Assembly (NCBI GenBank): GCA_030595835.1
Contig: JAUVLG010000018.1
Span: forward strand, 1-40,093
Reading direction: 5' to 3'
DNA length: 40,093 nucleotides
Origin: Candidatus Eiseniibacteriota bacterium
GTDB lineage: Bacteria > Joyebacterota > Joyebacteria > Joyebacterales > Joyebacteraceae
Of this stretch, positions 39,887-40,093 are shown piece after piece; position 1 is the first letter of the stretch; the number at the start of each line of letters is the position of its first letter. Position numbers and translations under genes: made by a program. The notes beneath the pieces were generated by a model, which was not told the origin of the DNA, did not search any database, and saw nothing but the letters and a program-made list of their open reading frames with translations.

Positions 39887-40093
39887 ATGATCTTTCGAAG
39901 CTGGAGGCGTGCGGGGCGCTCCGCAGCTTGGATGCTCATCGCCGCAATCCTCCTTGCAGGCGCAATCGGCGGCACGCTGTTTGCGGCGGCCGCCCAGGCA
40001 GAGATGCGAGCGCCTGCATCAACGACCATAGCGCTCACGAGCGCGAACGACCACGAGGCTGGCGCGGCCGACGAGCGCTGGCTTTTGTCGTGT
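39887..40093 (+). CDS. Secreted protein, 5' part only
   Basis: An ATG at 39887 opens a frame that runs to the right edge (69 codons). The first 38 residues form a signal peptide: a basic start (RSWRRAGR), a hydrophobic core (AAWMLIAAILLAGAIGGTLF) and an AAAAQA cleavage site. The next residues are Ala/Thr-rich. The ribosome binding site is weak, with AGGAA about 13 bases upstream. Whether it belongs with the tagged proteins cannot be judged, because the C-terminus is outside the window. Confidence 0.65.
   Translation, partial: MIFRSWRRAGRSAAWMLIAAILLAGAIGGTLFAAAAQAEMRAPASTTIALTSANDHEAGAADERWLLSC

Overview
The window comes from a high-GC bacterium with ECF sigma factors, lipoproteins, a soluble lytic transglycosylase and many secreted proteins, so it very probably has a Gram-negative type envelope. 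The mix suggests an uncultivated FCB-like or neighbouring lineage (Eisenbacteria, Krumholzibacteriota or Latescibacterota type). Its elements are repeat-rich secreted proteins that share a C-terminal tag, an S9 lipoprotein peptidase, a zinc-ribbon/DUF2007-like protein, an HdrABC-MvhD cluster and an adenosine-specific kinase. This placement is an inference from gene content, because no rRNA or tRNA gene is visible.

Positions 1-6000 hold a truncated secreted metallophosphoesterase, a zinc-ribbon signalling-type protein, an adenosine-specific kinase, a glycosyltransferase, a lipoprotein and a DUF4384 secreted protein. Positions 6200-13720, all on the minus strand, hold an ECF sigma / anti-sigma / secreted protein unit, a phosphomannomutase-phosphoglucomutase, a membrane protein, trpS and a large secreted M1-peptidase-like protein that has lost its zinc ligands. 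iscU and a DUF2752 protein (13827-14673, plus strand) end on a shared CTAG with a lytic transglycosylase. That is followed leftward-transcribed by PTS enzyme I and a CoA-disulfide-reductase-like flavoprotein (to 20261). A second ECF unit (20565-23538) has an S9 lipoprotein peptidase between the sigma factor and a degenerate soluble zinc-finger protein.

Positions 23604-30280 are one tight minus-strand operon: hdrC-hdrB-hdrA-mvhD, a fumarate-reductase-type iron-sulfur subunit, its flavoprotein and a hydrogenase-maturation-type protease. Together they look like a cytosolic flavin-based bifurcating or confurcating module. It couples a heterodisulfide reductase core to a fumarate/succinate flavoprotein, in effect a thiol:fumarate reductase whose parts are separate genes. 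No hydrogenase is in the window.

Positions 30588-37885 form a plus-strand operon of five genes, each joined to the next by a four-base ATGA overlap, behind a near-consensus promoter. The genes encode a beta-helix secreted protein, a DUF523-DUF1722 protein, a lone molybdenum hydroxylase large subunit, a secreted protein with about twelve ~26-residue GxG/GNDxY repeats, and a secreted HEAT-repeat protein. Positions 38375-39766 encode two paralogous small secreted proteins behind a long leader. These two and the beta-helix protein end in nearly the same C-terminal sequence (TWGAIKALY-like), which I regard as the best candidate here for an undescribed sorting or anchoring signal. A further secreted protein runs off the right edge.
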